NCBI GenBank assembly: GCA_001804785.1
Contig: MHBG01000122.1
Location: 16,541-61,988, forward strand
Direction of reading: 5' to 3'
Source of the DNA: Lentisphaerae bacterium GWF2_45_14
GTDB lineage: Bacteria; Verrucomicrobiota; Lentisphaeria; Victivallales; GWF2-45-14
DNA: 45,448 bases
Positions 24,321 to 32,728 of the stretch are shown here, in pieces. Below the pieces are notes generated by a model. It saw nothing but the letters and a program-made list of their open reading frames with translations, was not told the DNA's origin and searched no databases. Numbering within the stretch: the stretch's first letter is position 1; every line of letters starts with the position of its first letter. The translations under genes and the position numbers were made by a program.

Positions 24321-26858
24321 CTATGCCGCCCCTTTGAAATCAAAGCTTAATTTAGATTGGAACGCGGCTGTCTGGGAAAAGACTTCCTTCAAAATATCGA
24401 GTTCAGCGGCGGTCAGATTTTTGGGATTTATGTAGTTGTCCGGTTCTTTTCCGCTTTCGATTAAAAGTACCTGATGCTTGAAACGAAGTTGTATCAGAAA
24501 GTTATAGACCTGAACCGCCTCTTGATGTGTGGATTCTGATATTAGGCCATTCTCAAGCAGCTTGTCAAGCCTGAAAAGAGTGTTTGTTATGTCAATCTTG
24601 TTTTTCAGACAATAGATTCTGGCAAAATTTATAATCGGCTTCATTGCTTCTTTTACGCTGAATGTCTCTGCGTGTTGTCCCTTTGTCTTTACGGAAATCT
24701 TACCGAACATGCCGACTGGCGGATTGTAGAGAAGGCAGTTCTGAGCCAGGTGCAGAAAGAACTGGGGTGTGATAGCCAGCAATTCATCAATATGCTGCCT
24801 AAGGCTATTTGTCAGCTGTTTCCCGCCATATATGCTTCTGAAGTCAAAGAAAATATTGAATTCAAGTAGGTGCTGGGGACTTGCCGCCGTTATCCATTCG
24901 GTAAAATATTTTTCCCATTCAGAAAGTGAGCAACGCCATTTTGGGTTGGTTGCCATGATGTTGCCTTCGCATTTTTTGTAGCCCGCTTTTCCAAGCCATT
25001 CACAGATTATTTCACTTAACTTCTTGAAATATATTTCCACTATTTCCTTGTCCTCTGCCGGGACATCCTCGTAGATTATCGCGTTGTCCTGGTCGGTTAA
25101 AAGTGTTTCCTCCATCCTTCCTTCACTGCCCATTACCATAAATGAAAACTGCGCTGGCGGCTTGCCCAATTCTTTAATGGCAAAGGTTATAAATTTTTTG
25201 AGTATAAGGTCTGAAATTTCTGAATTGATCTTAGTAATACTTTTTGTGTCCGCTCCGCAATCTATTAACGCTTTTACCAGGATAGGCAGTTTGTCTCGTG
25301 TGGAAATTATTTCCTCCGCGTTTTCAGCTTTTTCGATTTCATGGAGTGTTGCTGCGGGAGAGTACCTTTGCACCTGTAAAAGCTCGTTATTGCCGATAAT
25401 GCCTATGATTTTTTCGTCTTTATCCCTAACCGCGAGATGGTCCACTCCTTTTTCCTGCATTTCTATGGCGGCTTCAAGGACAAGAGCCTGATTGGAAATG
25501 GAGACAAGAGGGAAACTCATGATTTCACTTATCGGCGTGTGGGCATCTGTTCCCTTCGCAACGACCCCTGACATGTCATTATCGGTCACGATTCCCGCAA
25601 AATCTCCGTTTTCAGATTCAAGAAGCAAGCACGTGCTCTGTCTTTTCCTCATCAATTGCGCGGCGTCTTTAATGGATGAGTTTTTCCTGCAGGAAGCGAC
25701 TTCTTTAAGGCAGCATTTTAATGGCTGGTGCAGAAAAAACAGAGCCGTCTGAAGCTCTGTAATAAGGCGTTCTCTTTCCTCTTCCAGCTTTTTCTGTTCA
25801 ATCTGTTTCTGACCGCTGACATCCTTAACAATAGAGACAAACCCCTTTTTCCCCGCAAAAGATATGACGGTGCTGGAAAGAATAGCATCAAAAAAAGAGC
25901 CGTCTTTTCTTTTAAGCCGCGTCTCGCATTGCTCCGGGACTTCCACTCCTTCAAAAAGAGACTCAAAATAATTGTCGCCAGTGCCAGATATTATTTCACC
26001 GAAGTTTATTTTCTCCAGCTCGGCTGCGGAGTATCCCATCATGGAAAGGAAGGCCAAGTTGGAATGGAAAAATCGTCCCTCAAGGAACATTATCAATCCT
26101 TCAGTAGATGCCTCCACCAGAGCTTTGTATTTTTCACGCGATTCCCTCAATCCTTCTTTTGCCGATTCTTTTTCACGCTCTATTTTCAAGCTTTGCTGCG
26201 CCACAAAAAAGAGAAGCAATGAAACAAATCCCATGATTCCCAGTGAAATTGCGAATATTCGGTTTGTCATCAAGGAAATCTCTTGTTTAACATCCTCAAG
26301 ATAAATTCCGGTGCCAAGAATCCATCCCCAAGGTTTGAAGCCTTTCACATATGACAGTTTTTGCTCCACTCTTTGCGGCTGATCTTTCCACTGCCACATG
26401 TAGGATATAAAACCACTTCCGCTTTTTTTCACCAAGTTCACCGATTCAAGAAAAAGCTTCCTGTGTGCCTGATCCTGGTAGTTGGTCAGGTCTTTGCCCA
26501 CGAGTTCTGGCTTGTAGGGGTGAGATATCATTTTGGGGGACATATCAATGATCCAGAAATAGTCTTTGCGCGAGTTTCCGTAGCGTAGAGCCTGTACGCG
26601 AAATATGGCCCTTTGCTTTGCTTCTTCTAAGCTTGTTTCTCCACTTTTATACATTGCCTCCGACTCTTCCAGAATGCTCCATGCTGTGTCGGTTAGCTCA
26701 TGGATCATTTCTTTTTTGTCGTCCATTATCTTGTTTTTAAAAGCGGGAATAATGACAACAAAAACAGATACTGCGAAAAGGACGACCGTCAGCAATACAG
26801 GCAGAACTATCTTCAGGAAGAAGTTGAACATTTCCAGATTTGCGTTTTTTTCTCTCAT
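24321..26858 (-). CDS. Membrane sensor: Cache, PAS, CBS pair and DUF294 nucleotidyltransferase-like domains
   Basis: This is an 845-residue protein. Membrane helix 1 (about 14-37) and helix 2 (about 201-221) flank a single Cache sensor domain (KDYFWIIDM, MISHPYKPELVGKDL and WGWILGTGIYLEDV motifs). A PAS domain (about 240-350), two CBS motifs (about 390-500) and a DUF294 nucleotidyltransferase-like domain follow. The last has the GSEGR (577-581) and TDQDN (588-592) motifs of the GlnD/DUF294 superfamily, then the DUF294 C-terminal helical domain. Soluble CBS-DUF294 proteins are common beside acetate-type symporters; here the module is fused to an extracellular ligand sensor. It likely senses a small carboxylate outside the cell and controls the upstream symporter (inference). 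Nucleotidyl transfer activity is unproven for the family. Confidence 0.9.
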   Translation of the reverse strand: MREKNANLEMFNFFLKIVLPVLLTVVLFAVSVFVVIIPAFKNKIMDDKKEMIHELTDTAWSILEESEAMYKSGETSLEEAKQRAIFRVQALRYGNSRKDYFWIIDMSPKMISHPYKPELVGKDLTNYQDQAHRKLFLESVNLVKKSGSGFISYMWQWKDQPQRVEQKLSYVKGFKPWGWILGTGIYLEDVKQEISLMTNRIFAISLGIMGFVSLLLFFVAQQSLKIEREKESAKEGLRESREKYKALVEASTEGLIMFLEGRFFHSNLAFLSMMGYSAAELEKINFGEIISGTGDNYFESLFEGVEVPEQCETRLKRKDGSFFDAILSSTVISFAGKKGFVSIVKDVSGQKQIEQKKLEEERERLITELQTALFFLHQPLKCCLKEVASCRKNSSIKDAAQLMRKRQSTCLLLESENGDFAGIVTDNDMSGVVAKGTDAHTPISEIMSFPLVSISNQALVLEAAIEMQEKGVDHLAVRDKDEKIIGIIGNNELLQVQRYSPAATLHEIEKAENAEEIISTRDKLPILVKALIDCGADTKSITKINSEISDLILKKFITFAIKELGKPPAQFSFMVMGSEGRMEETLLTDQDNAIIYEDVPAEDKEIVEIYFKKLSEIICEWLGKAGYKKCEGNIMATNPKWRCSLSEWEKYFTEWITAASPQHLLEFNIFFDFRSIYGGKQLTNSLRQHIDELLAITPQFFLHLAQNCLLYNPPVGMFGKISVKTKGQHAETFSVKEAMKPIINFARIYCLKNKIDITNTLFRLDKLLENGLISESTHQEAVQVYNFLIQLRFKHQVLLIESGKEPDNYINPKNLTAAELDILKEVFSQTAAFQSKLSFDFKGAA

Positions 26859-26925
26859 TTAAGCGTCCCTGTCAATTCGGCTCGGCTTAATGTTATCCAC
26901 AATTATTTCCCCGAGGCCTTCAGGA

Positions 26926-26956
26926 ATAAAAAAGCTGCGGCGTTAGCCGCCGCAAC
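26926..26956 (-). terminator. Rho-independent terminator after the symporter gene
   Basis: On the minus strand a GC-rich stem (TGCGGCG pairing with CGCCGCA, five-base loop) is followed by six T residues. It lies 15 bases after the symporter stop codon and before the sensor gene, so it would stop or dampen read-through into the sensor. Confidence 0.85.
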
Positions 26957-26970
26957 TTTGCAAAATGCGC

Positions 26971-28926
26971 TTATCCGACCGCAGTCTTCACTGCGTCCGT
27001 TTTTTCTTCAACAAGATTCTTGTTGTCTTTCTGTGTAAGCAAAGAAACAATAACAAGAGTGATAAAACTCAACGGGATCGAGATAATGCCCGGGTTGTCG
27101 AGCGGCGATGGTGCGTTTGCCGGGTCCAGTCCATATTTTTCCCACATGCTTGGCGACAAAAGAATGATTCCAACGGCCGTGATTATACCTACAAGTATAG
27201 AGGCGGCAATGCCCTTGGCTGTCGTTTTCTTCCAGAAAAGCAACATCAGAATCGCCGGAAGGTTTGCGGAAGCCGCCACTGCGAATGCCCAGCCAACGAG
27301 AAATGAAACGTTCATTCCCTTGAATAGGATTCCAAGTATTATGGCTACAAATCCAACCGCTATGGCTGCTATTTTGCCCGCCTTTACTTTCCCTTTGTCC
27401 GTGAGTTTGATGTCTAAATAATTGTCCATCAAGTCATGCGCCACGGCGCCGGAAGCCGCGACTATCAATCCGCTCACGGTTCCCAGAACGGTTGCAAAAG
27501 CTATGGCTGATATTATGGAAAACAATATTGCTCCAAAATGCTTGGCAAGCAATGGGGCGGACATATTGCTGCTTTCCACGTCAAGCACGCCATAAGCCAT
27601 AGCTCCCATTCCCATGAAAAGAGTAAGGATATAAAAGAATCCGATGGCGACGATGGCGACAATCGTTGATTTGCGCGCGTCCTTCTGACTCGGCACGGTG
27701 TAGTACCTTATAAGGATATGCGGCAATGCGGCGGTTCCGAAAAATAACGCCAACATCAACGAGATGAAGTTAAGCTTGTCTATCCACTTGTTGCTTCCAA
27801 TTTTGAATTTCACTCCGGGCTTCATCATTTTTGATCCGGGAATTTCTTCGGGATACCAGACGGTGACCTTATTGAGTCCGTCAGTGATTGCCGTTGGAGT
27901 CTTTTTATAAATAACAACGGTGCTGTTATTTATGGTCGCAAGAAACTTGAATGGACCAAGAGATCCTGTTTTTTCAACTTCTTTGCCGTCCATGATAATT
28001 TTGCTCAAACGGCCGACAGATTTAAATTTGCCTGCCTCCTTGGGCTCTCCATTGTAGAGAACCTTGCCATCCTCAAGTACGGTTTTTGACTGAGCCTCGT
28101 CAAGAAACGCCTGTCCCCCTTTTTCTGTCAGATGCCACCAGGTAAGAATCCCCGCCTCATTTGCCAGACTTACAAATGTATTGTTGCTTTGTTTGTACTG
28201 CGAATTGATTTTGTAAGGAGAGTTCTCGCCCTTTAGTCCCACATTTCCGTCTTTGTCCACCGCGGCCTGCAGTGTCACATATTTATGGAAGTCCTTGGAG
28301 GGCGTGGTGTTCAATCCATTTTTCAAGACGAGAAAGACCAGTACGGAGGAAAAGACAATAAGCAATCCGCCTTTAATAAACTGCACATAAGTCGTGGACG
28401 CCATTCCGGCTGTCGCAACAATTATCGTGACGATGGCTCCCACCATTACCACTCCGACCCATTGGGGAAGCCCAAGCAGCGGAGTTACAAGAGCGCCAGC
28501 TCCGACCATTTGCGGAATCAGATAGAACACGGAGACGATAAGCGTGCTTATGGCAGCCATAAGCTGAATACTTTTGGAATTGAATTTTGAGTCAAGGGCA
28601 TCGGTGAATGTGTACTTCCCCAGACGCTTCATGGGTTCCGCGACAATAAAAAGCGCGACCACCCAGCCAGCAAGGTATCCTATTGAATAAAGGAATCCGT
28701 CATAGCCTTGAAACGCAATCATTCCGCATATGCCAAGGAAAGACGCAGCTGAGAGATAATCGCCGGCGAAAGCAATTCCGTTCACACCCCAGTTGATCTG
28801 TCCTCCGGCAACAAAATAGCCTTCGGAAGAGCGTGTCCTGGACGCAAAGTATTTGGACAGGCCGATTACAAAAACTACAAAAATTACAAAAATTACTATA
28901 GCGGTAAAATTGGCATGATAAATCAT
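26971..28926 (-). CDS. Sodium:solute symporter (SSS family, acetate-permease type)
   Basis: This 651-residue inner-membrane protein is longer than ordinary ActP-type symporters of about 550 residues. The core is typical: SEGYFVAGGQINWGVNGIAFAGDYLSAASFLG near residue 35-65, and the later segment FFGTAALPHILIRYYTVP near 395-412. The extra length is one hydrophilic insertion at about 203-383 between two membrane helices, probably an extracytoplasmic domain. The substrate is likely a short monocarboxylate such as acetate or pyruvate, inferred from family and partners. Its start overlaps the stop of the DUF485 gene as ATGA, so the two are translationally coupled. A terminator follows. Confidence 0.93.
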   Translation of the reverse strand: MIYHANFTAIVIFVIFVVFVIGLSKYFASRTRSSEGYFVAGGQINWGVNGIAFAGDYLSAASFLGICGMIAFQGYDGFLYSIGYLAGWVVALFIVAEPMKRLGKYTFTDALDSKFNSKSIQLMAAISTLIVSVFYLIPQMVGAGALVTPLLGLPQWVGVVMVGAIVTIIVATAGMASTTYVQFIKGGLLIVFSSVLVFLVLKNGLNTTPSKDFHKYVTLQAAVDKDGNVGLKGENSPYKINSQYKQSNNTFVSLANEAGILTWWHLTEKGGQAFLDEAQSKTVLEDGKVLYNGEPKEAGKFKSVGRLSKIIMDGKEVEKTGSLGPFKFLATINNSTVVIYKKTPTAITDGLNKVTVWYPEEIPGSKMMKPGVKFKIGSNKWIDKLNFISLMLALFFGTAALPHILIRYYTVPSQKDARKSTIVAIVAIGFFYILTLFMGMGAMAYGVLDVESSNMSAPLLAKHFGAILFSIISAIAFATVLGTVSGLIVAASGAVAHDLMDNYLDIKLTDKGKVKAGKIAAIAVGFVAIILGILFKGMNVSFLVGWAFAVAASANLPAILMLLFWKKTTAKGIAASILVGIITAVGIILLSPSMWEKYGLDPANAPSPLDNPGIISIPLSFITLVIVSLLTQKDNKNLVEEKTDAVKTAVG

Positions 28927-29222
28927 TTAACCACCGTGTTTTCATCCTGCTTTGGCTTGTTAAGCTTGTCCTCATAAGCCGTACATATCGCATTGTAGAT
29001 AAGCCCCATTATGATGGCGAGAAGAATCAGTCCGAATCCGTAAACGATCGCAAGGTTTACTCCCGCAAAAACAATATTCCCCATTGTTTTAAGCGAAAAA
29101 ACACTGATTGCCACGAATCCTGAATAGATTATTAAATAGACGAAAAAGAGGATTACTCCTATCTTCGATTTGATCGGGGACGCGTTGTCTGTCCCCAACT
29201 TTACAGCCGGACCATGATCCAT
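28923..29222 (-). CDS. DUF485-type small membrane subunit
   Basis: This 99-residue protein has two membrane helices (about 22-43 and 56-82) with a charged C-terminus. Its pattern (KSKIGVILFFVYLIIYSGFV, then YGFGLILLAIIMGLIYNAIC) matches DUF485 proteins such as YjcH, which are encoded directly before acetate-type symporters. A related alternative is DUF4212. An AGGAG ribosome binding site precedes the ATG. It overlaps the symporter gene by four bases and probably helps assemble or regulate it. Confidence 0.88.
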   Translation of the reverse strand: MDHGPAVKLGTDNASPIKSKIGVILFFVYLIIYSGFVAISVFSLKTMGNIVFAGVNLAIVYGFGLILLAIIMGLIYNAICTAYEDKLNKPKQDENTVVK

Positions 29223-29302
29223 CTCTTTTCTCCTTTATTGTATAGGTATAAAGCCTTTTGGTTCTTGAGCCTTTTTTTTTCGACCGATTTCTACGGGACA
29301 TT

Positions 29303-29331
29303 AATATAGACTAAAAATCCAAGCTTGCGAA
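29303..29331 (-). promoter_or_regulatory. Possible promoter of the DUF485-symporter operon
   Basis: On the minus strand TTCGCA (29331-29326) is followed after 17 bases by TATATT (29308-29303), about 80 bases before the DUF485 start. The -10 is good and the -35 is weak, which would fit an activated promoter. I searched the rest of the 276-base region for a sigma-54 site and saw none. Confidence 0.35.
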
Positions 29332-29498
29332 TAGAATGCCCTTATTTATATTTTCAAGCTGCTTTTCTTCCCGCTTATTTTTTTTCTGCAGGAGTCCCTA
29401 ATAAATAAAGGCTTTTTGTCGCAAAATGATTGAATCAAGGCTGTCTTTTGAAATTACAAAAAAAGAAAGCACAACTCAAATATACCTTGAACTGCATC

Positions 29499-30668
29499 CT
29501 ATGGGATGGTAGCGGAAGAGAGAACATGTTCAAATTTTTCAGCACACTCAATCATCTTTTCATAGTTTTTCATGGCAATTGGCGAAAGAACCCTGCCGTA
29601 AGGACATGCGGATGGCATAAGAACAAATCCCAGTCCTTTTCCCGAACTGCCTTCTTCAAGAGCTTTCATAATCTTTTTCTCAAACTGCACAGCTGGAAGA
29701 TTTTCCAAGTCGCTTGCCTCCAGGTTTCCGAAAAGCACCAGCTTATCTCCATAGTTCTGCCGGAGATAAGCAAGTTCCAGATCCCCCTGTGGGGGCGGCT
29801 CTATCGGGTCAAGTCCCATGCAGCCGGTGTCAACAATATAATCAAGAATATCCTTCAGTCTTCCATGCGAATGGATCCTGGCATACCCTCCGTATTTATG
29901 AATAATGTCAATCATCGGTTTCACATATTTTACCACATATTCATAAAAGAGATATGGCGGCAGATAGGGTGGAGATGCATATTCCGGCCCGCAGATACGC
30001 CACAGTCTACCCGGCATGGCCTTCGCAACAGCCTCAACTTTTTGATAAATAAATCGAGCCTGCTTCTCCAGGGCCTTATGGAATAATTTCTGTTCAGTCA
30101 TCGCTATTACCGTGTACTCCTCCATGCTGAACATCTGCGCCGTCGCGCCAAGTGGATCGATAGTGTTGAACATTACAATTCCGGCCTCGTCAACTTTTTT
30201 TTCCAATGCGGTTACCGCTTTTGTATCCGGAGTCCCCGCAAGTTCAGCATCCGGCAGTTCCAGCCATGCCTTAAAATCGTCAATATCTTTGAGCAGGTGC
30301 TCGATGACCCATGAGGTATTTACATCGGTGTCACGGCGAGTAAGTTCGGTCAATATCCGTCCTCCGGTATCGACGGTTCTTTTATGAAAACATGTTCCAT
30401 CCTTAAAATATTTTTCACTTTTCACTGATTTGTTATTTGACTGGGATGCGGCGGATTCCCCGACGAAAGGAACATTATAAGTGATTATGCTGTCGCTTTT
30501 TTCTTTGGCAAGCTCAAGGAGCGGCCGCCATGAGGGATGCGAAAAAATATTGAATGGATCAAGGTCCTCGGAGTGTTGCGTGTAACCATCTATTTCATAA
30601 AAACAGACAGGGGGTCTGTCTATCGGAAGCCCTTTGATTGTTGCCATAAGTCTTTCGCGTCTTGTCAT
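29499..30668 (-). CDS. Uroporphyrinogen decarboxylase (URO-D)-family protein
   Basis: This is a 389-residue TIM-barrel protein of the URO-D superfamily. Features include RERLMATIKGLPIDRPPV at the start, a HSHGRLKDILDYIVDTGCMGLDPIEPP segment, and FGNLEASDLENL near the C-terminus. The arrangement resembles the corrinoid/CoM methyltransferase-like branch rather than haem-pathway HemE, and no other haem genes are nearby. It is probably a catabolic methyltransferase or lyase; the substrate is unknown. The start at 30668 has a GGAG ribosome binding site; upstream in-frame starts do not. It is divergent from an AraC-family regulator that likely controls it. Confidence 0.85.
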   Translation of the reverse strand: MTRRERLMATIKGLPIDRPPVCFYEIDGYTQHSEDLDPFNIFSHPSWRPLLELAKEKSDSIITYNVPFVGESAASQSNNKSVKSEKYFKDGTCFHKRTVDTGGRILTELTRRDTDVNTSWVIEHLLKDIDDFKAWLELPDAELAGTPDTKAVTALEKKVDEAGIVMFNTIDPLGATAQMFSMEEYTVIAMTEQKLFHKALEKQARFIYQKVEAVAKAMPGRLWRICGPEYASPPYLPPYLFYEYVVKYVKPMIDIIHKYGGYARIHSHGRLKDILDYIVDTGCMGLDPIEPPPQGDLELAYLRQNYGDKLVLFGNLEASDLENLPAVQFEKKIMKALEEGSSGKGLGFVLMPSACPYGRVLSPIAMKNYEKMIECAEKFEHVLSSATIP

Positions 30669-30774
30669 GGTAAAACTCCGCATTTTATTGGTTGCTTTCT
30701 TAGATAATAACATTTAAAAGCAGATTTGTATTTAGCATAAAAACTCTTTTTTTTCGCAAATCGGTTCATGTCTT

Positions 30775-30803
30775 TTGACTTTTTCAGTCACATGCCTTAT
30801 ACT
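30775..30803 (+). promoter_or_regulatory. Sigma70-type promoter of the AraC-family gene
   Basis: TTGACT at 30775-30780 and TATACT at 30798-30803 are separated by exactly 17 bases, with the start codon 29 bases further on. An inverted repeat, TGACT and AGTCA with five bases between (30776-30790), covers the -35 and start of the spacer and is a candidate operator. The promoter position argues for the ATG at 30832 over an upstream TTG start. Confidence 0.7.
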
Positions 30804-30831
30804 GAGAGTAAATTTTATTTCGCTATTTTAT

Positions 30832-31635
30832 ATGGCAGATACTTTATTGAAATTTAGACATTATGATTCGTTACGGTGTCCTGTCGAGCAAGTGATAGGC
30901 ATCTGGAAATTTGACAGAAAGCCTTATGTCCATTCCCACTCGCGTTCAACTCCCGGGCATCTGTTGCATCTCATACTTTCCGGTTCATATAAAATTATCA
31001 CAGAGGGCAGGGAACACAGCGTAAGGGCGGGAGATGTCGTGTACTATTACGGGTCGGAGCCCGTCGAGGGAATCGGAGACGCCTCACATGTCACATTTTA
31101 TTCTGTCGGGTTTATTTGTCCAGCCATGAGTCCGCTTCCCAGTGACAAGAGAGTTTTTTCTTCAAGCGGCGCATTGCAGAGGGCTTTTGATTGTCTCTAC
31201 GAATATTCAATCTTCCCTGAAAGCGAGAAGAAAACTTTTGGTATTTATTCCGCGCTCTTTGAAATTCTTGTTCAAATAAGCAGAATTCGGCTTAATATAT
31301 CAGAAGGTGAAAGTTCGGGTTTGTGGTGGGGGCTGGAAAGGAAACTCAGAGAAAAAGGGATATTCAGGCCCTCTATCGATGAACTTTGTGAGATGTCCGG
31401 AAAGGGCCGTTCCGCAATCGTCAGGGCATGCAGAAAAGCTACGGGAACAAGCCCCATGAAGTGGATTCAGGGAATACGCATGTCAGAAGCACACGGACTG
31501 CTTCAGTTTTCAAATCTGAACATAACCAAAATCGCGCAACGTCTGGGGTATCCAAGGATACATGAGTTTTCGCGCGAGTTTTCAAGACATTTCGGAAAAG
31601 CCCCGCGCTTTTTCCAGAAAAAGCATTTTTCTTGA
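30832..31635 (+). CDS. AraC-family transcriptional regulator
   Basis: This is a 267-residue regulator. An N-terminal cupin-like sensor (about 1-115, with HSHSRSTPGHLLHLILSGSY) is followed by two helix-turn-helix units: PSIDELCEMSGKGRSAIVRACRKATGTSPMKWIQGIRM and the C-terminal KIAQRLGYPRIHEFSREFSRHFGKAPRFFQK. That last segment is the AraC/XylS signature. The start is set by the promoter at 30775-30803, although no good ribosome binding site is visible. Divergence from the URO-D-family gene suggests it activates that gene in response to its substrate. Confidence 0.9.
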   Translation: MADTLLKFRHYDSLRCPVEQVIGIWKFDRKPYVHSHSRSTPGHLLHLILSGSYKIITEGREHSVRAGDVVYYYGSEPVEGIGDASHVTFYSVGFICPAMSPLPSDKRVFSSSGALQRAFDCLYEYSIFPESEKKTFGIYSALFEILVQISRIRLNISEGESSGLWWGLERKLREKGIFRPSIDELCEMSGKGRSAIVRACRKATGTSPMKWIQGIRMSEAHGLLQFSNLNITKIAQRLGYPRIHEFSREFSRHFGKAPRFFQKKHFS

Positions 31636-31725
31636 GTCACTGTTCATAATTTCACTTGTTGTTCGGAATTGGTACGGCCTTGCGCCCGGCACTGCAAGTC
31701 AGGCGCTCCAGCCGGGGCCTCACTG

Positions 31726-32580
31726 TCATAATGAGAGTATCTTCATTTTTTCGAGTTTGTCGTCGACAATCATTTTCCCGGTTTTTCTGGCCTCCTCGGC
31801 GCCAGAAACGGCTTCACGTATGGCCCTTACTGAATTCTCTAGGATTTCCTCGAACATTTTGCGTCCTGTTTCGACTGAAGCACTTTCAGGGTAACCCATT
31901 ACACCAACCCTTATTTCGGGGTTCTGGGTAGTCGTGGGAATCTCGTGTTTCATGCCGGTAAAAAGGCTCCTGACCTGGAAAGAATCGGGATCATTACGCA
32001 TCATTTCAGAAATCTCGGGGCTGTCCATCACAATATCTTTTCTGACGACTTCAGGGGACAGATGCATCATCAGCGAGGTTTCTGCGTTTCCGGCGTGAAA
32101 GTCCCTGTTCTTAAATAGGTTAAGCCATGTTGGCGAAAAATCCCATAACGGTATGAACATCAACAGGCACTTGTCAAGCGCACGATTGAGCCACTTGGCG
32201 ACACGCAGTGATTCCTTCAAGTTCACAAGGCTCTCACTGCCGCCGTGGCCCGGGATGATGATTATATTTTCAAAACCTTGAAGGGCAAGCGATTCAACTA
32301 TTTCGCACATGAGGGTTGCAAATGTATTTGGCCTGACGTTTATCGTTCCCTCAAGCATCCCGCCCGAAAAACAGTAGTTGAGTGTCGGAGCGACAAGACA
32401 TCCGAGTTCTTCGGCAATTTTTCGACCCATTATTTCGGAATTTCTTATATCAGTATCGAGCGGGAGGTGGTATCCGTGCTGTTCCACTACGCCGTAGGGA
32501 ACTATTATCGTTTTCTTGTCATTCGTCAGGTATTCGCGAACTTCTTTAACCGTCATCTCGCCCATTAGGATATTTTTCAT
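31726..32580 (-). CDS. Creatininase-family amidohydrolase
   Basis: This 284-residue protein is of the creatininase/creatinine amidohydrolase fold, a family that also includes MftE and riboflavin-pathway hydrolases. Metal-binding motifs are present: GVVEQHGYHLPLDTD (Glu, His, Asp), PGHGGSES, and HAGNAETSLM. The enzymes open cyclic or linear amide bonds using two divalent metals. The substrate is unknown; no creatine pathway genes are present. A GAGG ribosome binding site precedes the ATG. The gene is divergent from a ROK regulator, suggesting that the substrate is linked to a sugar or amino sugar (inference). Confidence 0.9.
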   Translation of the reverse strand: MKNILMGEMTVKEVREYLTNDKKTIIVPYGVVEQHGYHLPLDTDIRNSEIMGRKIAEELGCLVAPTLNYCFSGGMLEGTINVRPNTFATLMCEIVESLALQGFENIIIIPGHGGSESLVNLKESLRVAKWLNRALDKCLLMFIPLWDFSPTWLNLFKNRDFHAGNAETSLMMHLSPEVVRKDIVMDSPEISEMMRNDPDSFQVRSLFTGMKHEIPTTTQNPEIRVGVMGYPESASVETGRKMFEEILENSVRAIREAVSGAEEARKTGKMIVDDKLEKMKILSL

Positions 32581-32625
32581 GCCGTCCTCTTTTATTTTGT
32601 GTTTATTTATAGTCTATTAAATTGC

Positions 32626-32639
32626 TTTTTTGCAAAAAA
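32626..32639. repeat. 14-bp perfect palindrome upstream of the creatininase gene
   Basis: Six T, GC, six A form a perfect palindrome 46 bases before the creatininase start. It may be a regulatory site or just an AT-rich tract; its position in the divergent intergenic region favours the former. Confidence 0.4.
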
Positions 32640-32675
32640 TCAATAAGTTTTATCTATAAAAGCCTGTATAACTCC

Positions 32676-32691
32676 TATTGCAACAGCAATA
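32676..32691. promoter_or_regulatory. Palindromic operator candidate upstream of the ROK gene
   Basis: TATTGC and GCAATA flank four bases (AACA). The site covers the expected -35 position of a promoter whose -10 (TATAAT) lies at 32705-32710, and the ATG of the ROK gene follows 19 bases later. This suits autorepression by the ROK protein. Confidence 0.5.
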
Positions 32692-32728
32692 TGATACAAT
32701 AAAGTATAATAATGAAAAGTTTACTGCA

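Noticed and set aside
25728..26222. 164-codon plus-strand frame inside the Cache-PAS-CBS gene
   Set aside because: Opposite strand of a strong domain protein; sequence looks random.
29223..29498. Sigma-54 promoter for the symporter operon
   Set aside because: The expected GG and GC elements at -24 and -12 were not found on the minus strand, despite the NtrC-type regulator elsewhere in the window.
29430..30086. 218-codon plus-strand frame inside the URO-D-family gene
   Set aside because: Opposite-strand shadow; the URO-D reading has clear family motifs and a ribosome binding site.
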